64,000 nucleotides of DNA from Pseudoalteromonas sp. SMS1 (GTDB taxonomy: Bacteria; Pseudomonadota; Gammaproteobacteria; Enterobacterales; Alteromonadaceae): positions 98,984 through 162,983 of the forward strand of contig NZ_JAKGBI010000015.1 of NCBI RefSeq assembly GCF_021530565.1. Reading direction: 5' to 3'. The notes under the pieces are model-generated. The model ran no database searches. It was not told the DNA's origin and saw only the letters and a program-made list of their open reading frames with translations. The first letter of the stretch is position 1. Each line of letters starts with the position of its first letter. Shown piece after piece: positions 44,799 through 53,449 of the stretch. The translations under genes and the position numbers were made by a program.

Positions 44799-46264
44799 AA
44801 ACATTGATGGTGCAAGGCACCACCTCTGATGCAGGTAAAAGCACACTGGTGGCTGGTTTATGTCGCGTTGCTGCACGAAAGGGGATCCGGGTTGCACCAT
44901 TTAAACCGCAGAATATGGCGCTTAATAGTGCGGTGACCCCTTGCGGTGGAGAAATAGGTCGGGCTCAAGCGCTTCAAGCTATGGCCGCAAAAGTTTCATT
45001 GAGTGTCGATTTCAATCCAATTTTATTAAAGCCAAATAGTGACACGGGTGCACAAGTTATTGTACATGGCAAGGCGCTCACTAATATGGAAGCTGGCAAA
45101 TACCATGATTATAAAGCAGTGGCGATGGGTGCCGTGATTGAATCTCATGGGCGCCTAGCACAGCATTTTGAGTACTGTTTGGTGGAAGGGGCTGGCAGTC
45201 CTGCAGAAATAAATTTGCGTGCGAATGATATCGCAAATATGGGTTTTGCTTGTCAAGTTGCTTGCCCTGTAATCATTATTGCTGATATTGACAAGGGAGG
45301 GGTTTTCGCACATTTGGTTGGGACTTTGGCGCTGTTAAGTGAAGAAGAGCAGGATTTAGTTCAAGGCTTTGTGATTAACCGGTTTCGAGGCGACATCAGT
45401 TTGTTACAGTCTGGTTTGGAGTGGCTTGAAGAGTATACGGGGAAACCTGTGCTGGGAGTTTTGCCTTACCTTCATGATTTAGCGTTGGATGCAGAAGATG
45501 CCATCACCATTGCGAACCGCACCGAAGATGCAAGTTTAAGTGTCGCGGTACTATTATTACCGCACATCAGCAATCATACTGATTTTGACAGCCTTAGGCT
45601 TAATCCAAAGGTAGACTTAAAATACGTTCGCCACGGAGAAAAAATAGGCAATGTTGATCTGATTATTGTGCCCGGTAGTAAGAATGTCATACATGACCTG
45701 ACCTTCTTGGTCGCACAAGGGTGGGATAAAGACATAACTCGGCATCTTAGATACCAAGGGAAGATGCTGGGTATTTGCGGTGGCTTACAAATGCTAGGGA
45801 AAGACATTATTGATCCCTTACATATTGAATCTTCGACTGGCCATATTGCCGGGTTGAGTTTAGCTGAATTTAGTACTGAGCTCAGTGACACAAAGCAGCT
45901 TACTAATGTTTCGGGCGAATGCTTATTGAATGAAGAGCGCGTCGTCATCAATGGGTATGAAATACATTGTGGCGTGACAACGGGGCCTGCGTTGGAGCGG
46001 CCTTTCCTCGAGTTTATCGGTCACCCTTCGGGCACTGTACATGATGGGTTTATTTCAGACGATAATTTAATTGCAGGAACATACTTACACGGTTTATTTG
46101 ATAACCCAACTACGTGTTCAGCGATTTTAAAGTGGGCCAGTAATGGCAAGTTTGACCATGACGGGTTTGATTTAGAAGCTCACAGAGAAGCACAACTGGA
46201 AAAACTCGCAGATGTGTGTGAGCAACATCTGGATATAGACAAAATTTTTGCACTTGACGTTTAG
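44795..46264 (+). CDS. cobQ: Cobyric acid synthase
   Basis: A 489-residue glutamine-dependent amidase that amidates four side chains of adenosylcobyrinic acid a,c-diamide. The N-terminal ATPase domain has GTTSDAGKST and PFKPQNMALN; the C-terminal type-I glutaminase has catalytic Cys in GICGGLQMLG and His in GTYLHGLFD. The ATG overlaps the cobU stop. CobQ usually implies synthesis or scavenging of early corrinoids, yet no corrin-ring genes and no cbiB are in the window. Confidence 0.94.
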   Translation: MKTLMVQGTTSDAGKSTLVAGLCRVAARKGIRVAPFKPQNMALNSAVTPCGGEIGRAQALQAMAAKVSLSVDFNPILLKPNSDTGAQVIVHGKALTNMEAGKYHDYKAVAMGAVIESHGRLAQHFEYCLVEGAGSPAEINLRANDIANMGFACQVACPVIIIADIDKGGVFAHLVGTLALLSEEEQDLVQGFVINRFRGDISLLQSGLEWLEEYTGKPVLGVLPYLHDLALDAEDAITIANRTEDASLSVAVLLLPHISNHTDFDSLRLNPKVDLKYVRHGEKIGNVDLIIVPGSKNVIHDLTFLVAQGWDKDITRHLRYQGKMLGICGGLQMLGKDIIDPLHIESSTGHIAGLSLAEFSTELSDTKQLTNVSGECLLNEERVVINGYEIHCGVTTGPALERPFLEFIGHPSGTVHDGFISDDNLIAGTYLHGLFDNPTTCSAILKWASNGKFDHDGFDLEAHREAQLEKLADVCEQHLDIDKIFALDV

Positions 46265-46275
46265 AGGAGTGAAGC

Positions 46276-46875
46276 ATGACTGAAAAAAATCAAGAAAAGC
46301 ACAAGGCGAGGCAGCAGAAAGTTAAAGAGAATGTTGACCAAAAAGTGGCGCAGGCTAATATCGAACAAGGTATTTTACAAGTCATCACGGGCAATGGAAA
46401 AGGGAAGTCCACGTCAGGTTTTGGCACCGTTGCACGTTGTGTTGGTCATGGTATGCAGGCGGCAGTTGTCCAATTTATCAAAGGAAATTGGGAATGCGGT
46501 GAGCGAAATTTACTTGAAAAAGCTGGCGTCCCTTTTGCTGTCATGAAAACAGGGTTTACATGGGAAACACAAAACAGGGAAACAGATACTCAAGCTGCAC
46601 AGGCAACTTGGCTGCAAGCGAAAGAATGGCTGAAGGACGACAGCATTGACCTGATTCTACTCGATGAACTGACATATATGGTGAGCTACGACTATCTCGA
46701 ATTAGATGACGTGATAGAAACCCTCTCAAATAGACCAAAAATGCAGTCAGTTATTATAACAGGTAGAGGTGCACATCGCAGGCTAACCGAGCTTGCGGAC
46801 ACCGTCAGTGAGGTAAAAAATATCAAGCATGCATTTGATGCAGGGGTCAAAGCGCAGAAAGGGTTTGATTTTTAA
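46276..46875 (+). CDS. cobO: Corrinoid adenosyltransferase
   Basis: A 199-residue CobA/BtuR/CobO-type enzyme that transfers adenosine from ATP to cob(I)alamin or cobinamide. The modified P-loop GNGKGKSTSGFG is at about 37-48, then AVVQFIKGNWECGER and LLDELTYMVSYDYL. AGAGGAG precedes the ATG. Its stop overlaps the btuF start by one base. Confidence 0.93.
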   Translation: MTEKNQEKHKARQQKVKENVDQKVAQANIEQGILQVITGNGKGKSTSGFGTVARCVGHGMQAAVVQFIKGNWECGERNLLEKAGVPFAVMKTGFTWETQNRETDTQAAQATWLQAKEWLKDDSIDLILLDELTYMVSYDYLELDDVIETLSNRPKMQSVIITGRGAHRRLTELADTVSEVKNIKHAFDAGVKAQKGFDF

Positions 46876-47729
46876 TGTTATCCAAGCTTTTCATGGTGTG
46901 GATATTATTATTCGCCAGTACAATCGTGCAGGCGACACAAAATAACACACCGCAGCGTATTATTGCGTTAGCCCCTCATATTGTCGAAAACCTCTATGCC
47001 ATCGGTGCTGGTGAGCGTATTGTTGGGACGGTAGAGTATGCCGATTATCCAGCAGCCGCGAAACAGATACCACGTGTAGGGGGTTATCACGGCCTTCAAT
47101 TCGAAAAAGTACTGGCGCTGCGCCCTGATTTGGTCATCGTGTGGAAAAATGGGAGTAAAGAAACGGACATTGAAAAGCTAACAACCCTTGGGATCCCCGT
47201 CGCGTACAGTGAGTCCAAAGATATTACGCAAGTACCACACGAGTTGCTTAAATTGGGTGAGTTGACAGGCCTTGAATCGCGAGCAAAAGCACTGGCTGAT
47301 GAGTTTATGAAAGATTACAATAAACTCACTGAACGCTATCAAAATCAGCCTCAGCTAGATGTATTTTATCAATTATGGCCTTCGCCATTAATGACAATTA
47401 ATGGCAAAACATGGATCCATCAGACCCTGACAACATGTGGGGTCAGAAATGTATTCGCCGATGCCGCCACTGAGTATCCACAAATTAGCCTAGAAAACGT
47501 AATAGCTAAACATCCGCAAGTAATAATCATTCCGAATGAACGGGCAACCAAGCAACCGGAAAAAGTTGATTGGCAGCTATGGACAGAAATCCCCGCAGTG
47601 AAGCACCAAAAGTATATTGAAGTGGACGCCGATCTTTTACACCGATTTAGCACTAGAATGCTAACAGGGGTCAGTGACATGTGTGATAAACTGCATGCCG
47701 TTAGAACTTATTATGGAAATCGACAATGA
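46875..47729 (+). CDS. btuF: Cobalamin-binding periplasmic protein
   Basis: A 284-residue binding protein with a signal peptide (cleaved about residue 20, VQA/TQ). QRIIALAPHIVENLYAIGAG and GGYHGLQFEKVLALRPDLV match BtuF. It delivers B12 from the outer-membrane receptor to BtuCD. Placement at the end of a riboswitch-led cob operon confirms the substrate class. It overlaps ung by 4 nt. Confidence 0.9.
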   Translation: MLSKLFMVWILLFASTIVQATQNNTPQRIIALAPHIVENLYAIGAGERIVGTVEYADYPAAAKQIPRVGGYHGLQFEKVLALRPDLVIVWKNGSKETDIEKLTTLGIPVAYSESKDITQVPHELLKLGELTGLESRAKALADEFMKDYNKLTERYQNQPQLDVFYQLWPSPLMTINGKTWIHQTLTTCGVRNVFADAATEYPQISLENVIAKHPQVIIIPNERATKQPEKVDWQLWTEIPAVKHQKYIEVDADLLHRFSTRMLTGVSDMCDKLHAVRTYYGNRQ

Positions 47730-48385
47730 CAACATGGCGAGATTTATTAGGCGCTGAAAAACAACAGGCTTACTTTCAAGATACGATGAGCTACGTTGCC
47801 CAGCGCCGTGCGCAAGGTATTACGGTTTACCCACCAGAAGAAAAAGTATTTGAAGCGTTTAAAGCCACAGAGTTGGCACAAGTCAAAGTCGTGATCTTGG
47901 GTCAAGACCCATACCATGGTCCAGACCAAGCACATGGCTTATGTTTTTCAGTTCTACCTGGTGTGAAACCCCCTCCATCTTTAGCCAATATGTATAAGGA
48001 GTTAGCTCAAGATATCCCTGAGTTTGAAATACCGAATCATGGCTATCTTTTGCCTTGGGCAGAGCAAGGAGTATTGCTGTTAAATACGGTATTAACCGTT
48101 GAACAAGGTCAAGCGCATTCGCATAAGCATTTGGGTTGGGAGCACTTTACTGATGTGGTGATCGATAAGATCAATACGCATTGTGAAGGTGTCATCTTTT
48201 TACTTTGGGGCTCACATGCGCAGAAAAAAGGTAAAGCAATAGACGCATCCCGCCATCATGTATTGAAGGCGCCACATCCCTCTCCGCTATCGGCACATCG
48301 TGGATTCTTCGGCTGTAAGCATTTTTCTCAAGCCAACGCGTTACTGCAATCAATGGGTAAAAACCCAATTAATTGGCAGATTTAA
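47726..48385 (+). CDS. ung: Uracil-DNA glycosylase
   Basis: A 219-residue repair enzyme that removes uracil from DNA. The catalytic Asp61 is in GQDPYHG (59-65), the DNA-loop His in HPSPLSAHRGFFG, and LLNTVLTVEQGQAHSH is typical. The ATG overlaps the btuF stop (ATGA), so it is translationally coupled to the cobalamin operon, an unusual partner. Two hairpins follow. Confidence 0.96.
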   Translation: MTTWRDLLGAEKQQAYFQDTMSYVAQRRAQGITVYPPEEKVFEAFKATELAQVKVVILGQDPYHGPDQAHGLCFSVLPGVKPPPSLANMYKELAQDIPEFEIPNHGYLLPWAEQGVLLLNTVLTVEQGQAHSHKHLGWEHFTDVVIDKINTHCEGVIFLLWGSHAQKKGKAIDASRHHVLKAPHPSPLSAHRGFFGCKHFSQANALLQSMGKNPINWQI

Positions 48386-48393
48386 ACGGAAGA

Positions 48394-48427
48394 TTACTGA
48401 TATGCGTATCAAACAACATATCAGTAA
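48394..48427. repeat. 11-bp inverted repeat after ung
   Basis: TTACTGATATG and CATATCAGTAA are perfect arms around a 12-nt loop. AT-rich with no T-run, it precedes the true terminator by 16 nt. Confidence 0.6.
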
Positions 48428-48443
48428 CGGATTGCAGATAAAC

Positions 48444-48469
48444 AAAAAGGCTCTATCAAGAGCCTTTTT
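48444..48469. terminator. bidirectional terminator after ung
   Basis: AAAAAGGCTC-TATCAA-GAGCCTTTTT has A- and T-runs on both sides and serves ung and the convergent small gene. Confidence 0.9.
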
Positions 48470-48470
48470 G

Positions 48471-48662
48471 TTATATAAAATCGAGTTCGTCTAGGTCGAC
48501 ACTGTCTGCAAATATATCCAGTTCTTCTAGTTCCTTACGAAGGCGTTGTCTGTCTTTTAGCGCTTCAATTTCACGCCATTTTCTTTTTTTCCCCTTCGAA
48601 GAGGCTCTTTTCTTTGGTTCAGGACTTTCTACTACTTCAATCATATCGTCTAGGCTATCCAT
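48471..48662 (-). CDS. DUF3545-like small protein
   Basis: A 63-residue soluble, highly charged protein. A basic centre (KKRASSKGKKRKWREIEALKD, cited in part: RKWREIEALKD) is followed by an acidic C-terminus with ELEELD and DLDELDFI. The KWREIEALKD-x-x-RL core matches what I recall of DUF3545 proteins in Vibrio and Alteromonadales. Function unknown. GGAG-like AGGAGATATTC precedes the ATG. Confidence 0.75.
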   Translation of the reverse strand: MDSLDDMIEVVESPEPKKRASSKGKKRKWREIEALKDRQRLRKELEELDIFADSVDLDELDFI

Positions 48663-49072
48663 GAATATCTCCTATTGATGTACTAACCTCAAAACATGTG
48701 CTTTAGCATTACCCCAACTTGCATGAAAAACACACTTCGAGTAATGCTGGTATATCACAGACAGTAGAAAAATAAAACACTAATATGTATTTAAAGTGAA
48801 AACAAAGTGACACTTTGATGACATAGCGATTGGTTTGGTAGATTGTATGATGTAACTTACTGAGATGAATTTAGCGCATTAAAGTCGCTTAAAAAAATGA
48901 AATTACAGATATACTATATTGATTTATAAGTGTTTCTGTAAAAGGAAAGTGCAGATATGCGCGATGTTTAGTTCACGGGAATGGGATCTAAAAAGTCAGA
49001 GGGGAGTCTTAAAATGGGTTTTGTAAATGAGTATGAAAATTTAGCTTCGGTTTTCGTCAAAACATAAACATA
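48663..49072. other. 410-bp region without a clear gene
   Basis: It holds a perfect 15-bp palindrome CAAAGTG-A-CACTTTG at 48803-48817 and short open frames of at most 28 codons. The best, 48981-49067, contains an internal ATG at 49014 with GGGGAG 8 nt upstream, giving a 17-residue peptide (MGFVNEYENLASVFVKT). Nothing else is recognisable. Confidence 0.5.
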
Positions 49073-49109
49073 ACACAGAGCCGAAGCTGAAATCGCTGCG
49101 GCTCTGTGT
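49073..49109 (-). terminator. terminator of tal
   Basis: ACACAGAGCCG and CGGCTCTGTGT form an 11-bp stem with a 15-nt loop. On the minus strand TATGTTTATGTTTT follows. Confidence 0.75.
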
Positions 49110-49122
49110 GGGTCAAAGTCTG

Positions 49123-50073
49123 CTAAAGTGACTTTACTTCTGACTCTAAAATTTCCTGAGCATGGGCGAAAGCACGGATACCTTCCGCGAGTTTTTCTGT
49201 TGCCATGGCATCTTGGTTGTGTAACCAGCGGAATTCACTTTCCGTAAGTGGTGCTGGTTTTGGCGCAACTTCGTAGCTGTTTTCTAATAAATACTCATCG
49301 TTAGCTGGCAAATCTCCAAGCTCTTCAAGTAGTGCTGGGCTAATTGTGAGTTTGTCACAGCCTGTTAAGGCAACGATCTCGCCAGTGTTACGGAAGCTTG
49401 CGCCCATAACCACGGTTTTGTAACCGTGCTGTTTATAGAAGTCAAAAATCGTGCGAACAGATTGTACACCAGGATCATCTAGCGGATCTGTTGGTTTATC
49501 AACACCGTTGGCAACGTGCCAGTCTAGGATACGGCCCACAAATGGCGAGATTAAAAATACATTCGCATCAGCACAAGCGCGTGCTTGTGCTTGGCTGAAT
49601 AGCAGTGTTAAATTACACTTAACGCCCTGCTTTTCCAGCTCTTCAGCAGCCTTGATACCTTCCCATGTAGAAGCAATCTTAATTAAAATTTTGTCTTTAC
49701 TTACACCTTGTTCAGCGTAAAGTGCCAGGAGTTGTTGTGCTTTGGCAATGGTTGCTTGTGTATCGAAAGATAAACGTGCATCAACTTCCGTTGAAATGTA
49801 ACCTGGTACAATATTAGCAATTTCTTTACCGATTAGTACCGCAAAATAATCACATGCCAACTCAACTTGCTTTTGTTCGTCCTGTTCCTGTGATTTCGCG
49901 TAATCTAAAGCCTGTTTTAGAAAAGGCTGATAGGCAGGCGTTTGAGCTGCTTTTAATAATAATGACGGGTTAGTCGTCGCGTCTTCCGGTTGATGTTTGC
50001 GGATCGCTTCGATGTCGCCAGTGTCGGCAACAATCGATGAATGCTGTTTTAGCCTATCTAATGCTGAAGTCAT
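49123..50073 (-). CDS. tal: Transaldolase
   Basis: A 316-residue enzyme moving a dihydroxyacetone unit between sugar phosphates in the pentose phosphate pathway. Lys132 in KIASTWEG forms the Schiff base, at the E. coli TalB position. DATTNPSL and MGASFRNTGEI are signatures. It is divergent from yaaA, as talB and yaaA are neighbours in E. coli. Confidence 0.97.
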   Translation of the reverse strand: MTSALDRLKQHSSIVADTGDIEAIRKHQPEDATTNPSLLLKAAQTPAYQPFLKQALDYAKSQEQDEQKQVELACDYFAVLIGKEIANIVPGYISTEVDARLSFDTQATIAKAQQLLALYAEQGVSKDKILIKIASTWEGIKAAEELEKQGVKCNLTLLFSQAQARACADANVFLISPFVGRILDWHVANGVDKPTDPLDDPGVQSVRTIFDFYKQHGYKTVVMGASFRNTGEIVALTGCDKLTISPALLEELGDLPANDEYLLENSYEVAPKPAPLTESEFRWLHNQDAMATEKLAEGIRAFAHAQEILESEVKSL

Positions 50074-50229
50074 GCTGTCCTCATTCCTAATTTTGCAGCT
50101 ATAAATAAATTACACACCTTATGTTGCAATACCGTGATCAGCTTTTATAGGTCAAATGTCCGCTTTGTCGTCAGACAATCGGATCAGTCCTAGCCAAATT
50201 TGGTTGTTGTTATACTAAGGCGAGTCATG

Positions 50230-50318
50230 TTTTCCACAGATATGATGTTGTTGTTACCTTGCGGCTTATCTGAACACGAGCGGTAGAAGATTTTACGCTT
50301 GCGATTCACTGTGGATAG
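50230..50318. promoter_or_regulatory. pair of DnaA-box-like sites between tal and yaaA
   Basis: TTTTCCACA at 50230-50238 (plus) and CTATCCACA at 50310-50318 (minus) each match TTATCCACA at 8 of 9 positions and point toward each other. The region is otherwise a 289-bp divergent promoter space. Confidence 0.35.
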
Positions 50319-50362
50319 TGTTGAAATTGACATTAATAAATATCTAAGTCAATAGGCTATCA

Positions 50363-51142
50363 ATGATCACGGTTATTTCACCAGCAAAAAATCTCGATTA
50401 CGACTCAAGTGCACCAACAGAGCGTCATACCCTTCCAGAGTTATTGACGCATTCCGAGGCATTAATTTCAGTCTGTAGAGACCTAAGTCCTCAGGAAATT
50501 GGCAGTTTGATGAAAATCAGCGACAAATTGGCTGGATTAAATGCCGCGCGATTTGCTGAGTGGTCTCAGCCTTTTACTTCAGACAATGCGAAGCAAGCAG
50601 TGTTTGCATTTAATGGAGACGTTTACGCAGGGTTAGACGCTGCAACTTTATCTGATGAAGCCATTGACTACGCGCAGCAGCATTTACGTATTTTGTCGGG
50701 TCTATATGGCGTGCTAAAACCTCTGGACTTAATGCAAGCATACCGGCTAGAAATGGGCACTAAGTTAGCGAATGCGAGAGGTAAAAACTTGTATGAATTT
50801 TGGGGCAGTGTGATTGCTGAAAAGCTCAATGAAACACTGGCGGATGTCGGCGCCACATCGCTTGTTAATTTAGCATCTAACGAATACTTTAAAGCGGTTG
50901 ATAAAAAAGCATTGAAAGGTGAAATTATTACACCTGTATTCAAAGACTGTAAAAATGGGCAGTATAAAGTAATCAGTTTTTACGCGAAAAAAGCCAGAGG
51001 TATGATGGCGCGTTACATTGCAGAAAATAAAGTACAGGACTTGGCATCACTCAAAGCGTTTGATGTCGCTGGCTACTACTTTAGTGAAGAGGCAACGCAA
51101 AAAGCCAATGAGCCTGTCTTCTTGCGCGAAGAGCAGTCGTGA
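50363..51142 (+). CDS. yaaA: Peroxide stress protein YaaA
   Basis: A 259-residue protein of the DUF328/UPF0246 family. MITVISPAKNLDY at the N-terminus, LSGLYGVLKPLDLMQAYRLEMG and FYAKKARGMMARY are signatures. In E. coli YaaA is OxyR-controlled and limits free iron during peroxide stress. No OxyR site was identified here. The stop overlaps the GTG of the next gene. Confidence 0.94.
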   Translation: MITVISPAKNLDYDSSAPTERHTLPELLTHSEALISVCRDLSPQEIGSLMKISDKLAGLNAARFAEWSQPFTSDNAKQAVFAFNGDVYAGLDAATLSDEAIDYAQQHLRILSGLYGVLKPLDLMQAYRLEMGTKLANARGKNLYEFWGSVIAEKLNETLADVGATSLVNLASNEYFKAVDKKALKGEIITPVFKDCKNGQYKVISFYAKKARGMMARYIAENKVQDLASLKAFDVAGYYFSEEATQKANEPVFLREEQS

Positions 51143-51363
51143 AAATTTGCTACATAGCAGTACTCACTTTGCTTTCAGGATGTAGCCATTTTTCCTTCGG
51201 CACGCTAAATGGCGAGGTATCTTGTCAGCAAACCCAACAAAACTGTACGGGTATGTGCCGTGAGGACCACCCCGCTGGCGATCCTCTTATCCGGCAGTGC
51301 TTAATGCGCTGCCAAGATGAATTGACAATGTGTACAGTCAAGCCAAATTCCAAATCTTACTAA
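51139..51363 (+). CDS. Cys-rich small lipoprotein
   Basis: A 74-residue lipoprotein starting at GTG (GTGA overlap with the yaaA stop). The signal sequence ends in lipobox LLSGC, giving lipidated Cys15. The mature part has six more Cys in pairs (SCQQTQQNC, GMC, QCLMRC, MC), which suggests disulfides in the periplasm. I do not recognise a family. Translational coupling to yaaA hints at a joint stress role, which is inference. Confidence 0.75.
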   Translation: MKICYIAVLTLLSGCSHFSFGTLNGEVSCQQTQQNCTGMCREDHPAGDPLIRQCLMRCQDELTMCTVKPNSKSY

Positions 51364-51408
51364 ATAAGCACTACCGCGCTAATTTGCCGTCTCTCAAGGA
51401 CAGATGAA

Positions 51409-52584
51409 TTGAATAAAAATGTATTTTTGTTGTCCTGTTGTCAGGGCTTAATGACCACCGGCAATATCCTGCTGGTGACTATCAGTGCACTGGTAGGACA
51501 GATGCTCAGTCCCACGACTACACTGACCACTTTACCTATTGCCATGCAAATGCTTGGCTTATTGCTCACGACGGTACCTGCATCACTAGTGATGGCAAAA
51601 ACCGGTCGTAAATTGGGCTTTAGTCTCGGGAACGTAATTGGCACGTTAGGTGCTGTAATTGGTTTTTTTGCACTGTCACACAGCCATTTTTATCTGTTTT
51701 GTGTGGCGACTTTTATGATTGGTGTGGGCATTGGTTTTGCAACGCTTTACCGTTTTGCCGCTATCGAGGCAAGTGATAAGCCCGCACAAGCTATTTCGAT
51801 GATTATGGCAAGTGGTGTGATTGCCGCTGTACTGGGACCAAATTTAGCGGTTTGGGTCAATCATCATTTTCCGGCGATAAACTTTGCGAACTCATTTTTG
51901 GCACTGACATGCGCCTACATGATTGCGTTGTGCTTGTTACAGTTGGTGACGTTTAACGAAGTATCGTCGAAGCACAGTGAGACCGCCCCTCGAGCGATAA
52001 AGCAGATCATTTCACAGCCGCAGTTTATTGTTGCCGCATTGATTGGCATGATTAGTTATTCAGTAATGAACCTATTAATGACCGCGACGCCACTGGCAAT
52101 GCATCGCCATGGCTTTGATCTAGCCGAATCTGCACTCGTTATCGAGTGGCATGTACTGGGCATGTTTTTACCTTCGTTTATCACTGGTAAATTGGTCGAG
52201 CGCTATAGTGCGGTGAATATAACCATAGTCGGCTGCTTATTTATGTTAGCGTGTGTGGTGACCAATTTGCTGGGGGTTGGTCATTGGTATTTCATGATAG
52301 CGCTATTTTTGTTGGGCGTTGGGTGGAACTTTATGTTCATTAGTGCGACGGCTTTAGTGAGCCAGACGTATGAACCACATGAGCGAGCGAAAACGCAGGC
52401 TGCGAATGAGTTTTTTGTATTTAGTACCGTGGTTGTCTCGTCGCTTTTTGCCGGTTGGCTGGAAAGTGAGATAGGTTGGCAGAGACTGAATGTATGGTCT
52501 GTGCCAATCGTTTGTATCGCGCTTGGCGCCGCTGTATGGTTTAAGTACAGCTCACCCCCTGAGCCAAGTGTAAGTAGGCCTTAA
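51409..52584 (+). CDS. Major facilitator superfamily transporter
   Basis: A 391-residue protein with 12 predicted helices. VMAKTGRKLGFSLG is the MFS loop 2-3 motif (GR-K). Start at TTG 51409 with AAGGA upstream; no earlier ATG is in frame. Charged central loop about 180-200. Substrate not readable. Its last 44 nt overlap the end of the convergent unknown gene. Confidence 0.82.
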   Translation: MNKNVFLLSCCQGLMTTGNILLVTISALVGQMLSPTTTLTTLPIAMQMLGLLLTTVPASLVMAKTGRKLGFSLGNVIGTLGAVIGFFALSHSHFYLFCVATFMIGVGIGFATLYRFAAIEASDKPAQAISMIMASGVIAAVLGPNLAVWVNHHFPAINFANSFLALTCAYMIALCLLQLVTFNEVSSKHSETAPRAIKQIISQPQFIVAALIGMISYSVMNLLMTATPLAMHRHGFDLAESALVIEWHVLGMFLPSFITGKLVERYSAVNITIVGCLFMLACVVTNLLGVGHWYFMIALFLLGVGWNFMFISATALVSQTYEPHERAKTQAANEFFVFSTVVVSSLFAGWLESEIGWQRLNVWSVPIVCIALGAAVWFKYSSPPEPSVSRP

Positions 52585-53392
52585 CGATTTCGTCTCTGAA
52601 GTGCAGATCTTGGTCTTTCTGTTCGCGACGATAGGTTTGACAGCACGTTATTGGATCCGCGCTGGTGTGTGTCAATAGAGGATGATTGACACTGCCATAA
52701 GTGTGAAGCCAGCGCCGTTTAACGTGGTTAGGTGAGGGAGGGAGTGAACTTAAGATACGCTCGCTGAGTATGAATTGAGATGTTCGTGCCAGCGATATCA
52801 TGTCATCGTTAGCCGCCGCTAGCCAGCAGGCGCCTTTTTCGTTGATACACAGCAAGGGTAAAAACGGCGCTAGCGCAGGGTAAATATCATTTCTATAGAT
52901 GGTCACTTGCCAGTACTCTGTTGCAATGCGACAAAATTGCTCAAAACTCGTAATGGTATGAAAGCCACTACTGGCTAGTTTCACGATTTCGACTCGAGGC
53001 TTATTCGGATTGACGGTATCGTTCGCAGCATCAATATACCACTCTCCCCAAAGCAAAGCATTTTGAAAGTATTCATCTCTGAGGGATCCCCATACGGGCT
53101 TGAGCACATGGTTGCTATTGGTGCTCAGCTTTAATGGCGTGAGGGGAGGCGCCAGTGTTTTTTCAGACAGTTGCTGTTGCAGTACTTGATATATCGCATT
53201 TCTGATTTCTTTACAGCGGCCGAGTGGGTATGGTTTATCCGCAAACACTGGGTATTCGACGGCGAGTTTTGCATCAATGTGTAATCGTAGTTCGGCGAGG
53301 TATACTTCTAACTGTTGCCGTTGTGTTTCGTCCACGTATGCACCTAGGCTGCGATTCGATATATCAATAGCATAGAGGTTATGAACAACCAA
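52541..53392 (-). CDS. Conserved-looking protein of unknown function
   Basis: A 283-residue soluble protein with no signal peptide and no motif I recognise. It starts at TTG (MVVHNLYAIDIS) without a good Shine-Dalgarno. Features: CKEIRNAIYQVL, VWGSLRDEYFQNALLWGEWYIDAANDTVNP, CWLAAANDD and a Cys pair ITCCQTY near the C-terminus. It lies between the MFS gene and srmB, overlapping the former by 44 nt tail to tail. Coding seems real from length and composition. Confidence 0.65.
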   Translation of the reverse strand: MVVHNLYAIDISNRSLGAYVDETQRQQLEVYLAELRLHIDAKLAVEYPVFADKPYPLGRCKEIRNAIYQVLQQQLSEKTLAPPLTPLKLSTNSNHVLKPVWGSLRDEYFQNALLWGEWYIDAANDTVNPNKPRVEIVKLASSGFHTITSFEQFCRIATEYWQVTIYRNDIYPALAPFLPLLCINEKGACWLAAANDDMISLARTSQFILSERILSSLPPSPNHVKRRWLHTYGSVNHPLLTHTSADPITCCQTYRREQKDQDLHFRDEIVKAYLHLAQGVSCT

Positions 53393-53417
53393 GTGAAGTG
53401 TGATTTAGAGGCGTACT

Positions 53418-53447
53418 AAAAATAGCCCCGCGAGCGCGGGGCTATTT
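53418..53447 (-). terminator. terminator of srmB
   Basis: AATAGCCCCGC-GCTC-GCGGGGCTATT on the minus strand is followed by TTTAG. The stem is strong. Confidence 0.88.
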
Positions 53448-53449
53448 AC

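Noticed and set aside
50220..50286. A 19-codon ORF from ATG 50227 between tal and yaaA
   Set aside because: The Shine-Dalgarno is weak and it overlaps the DnaA-like box; no supporting signal.
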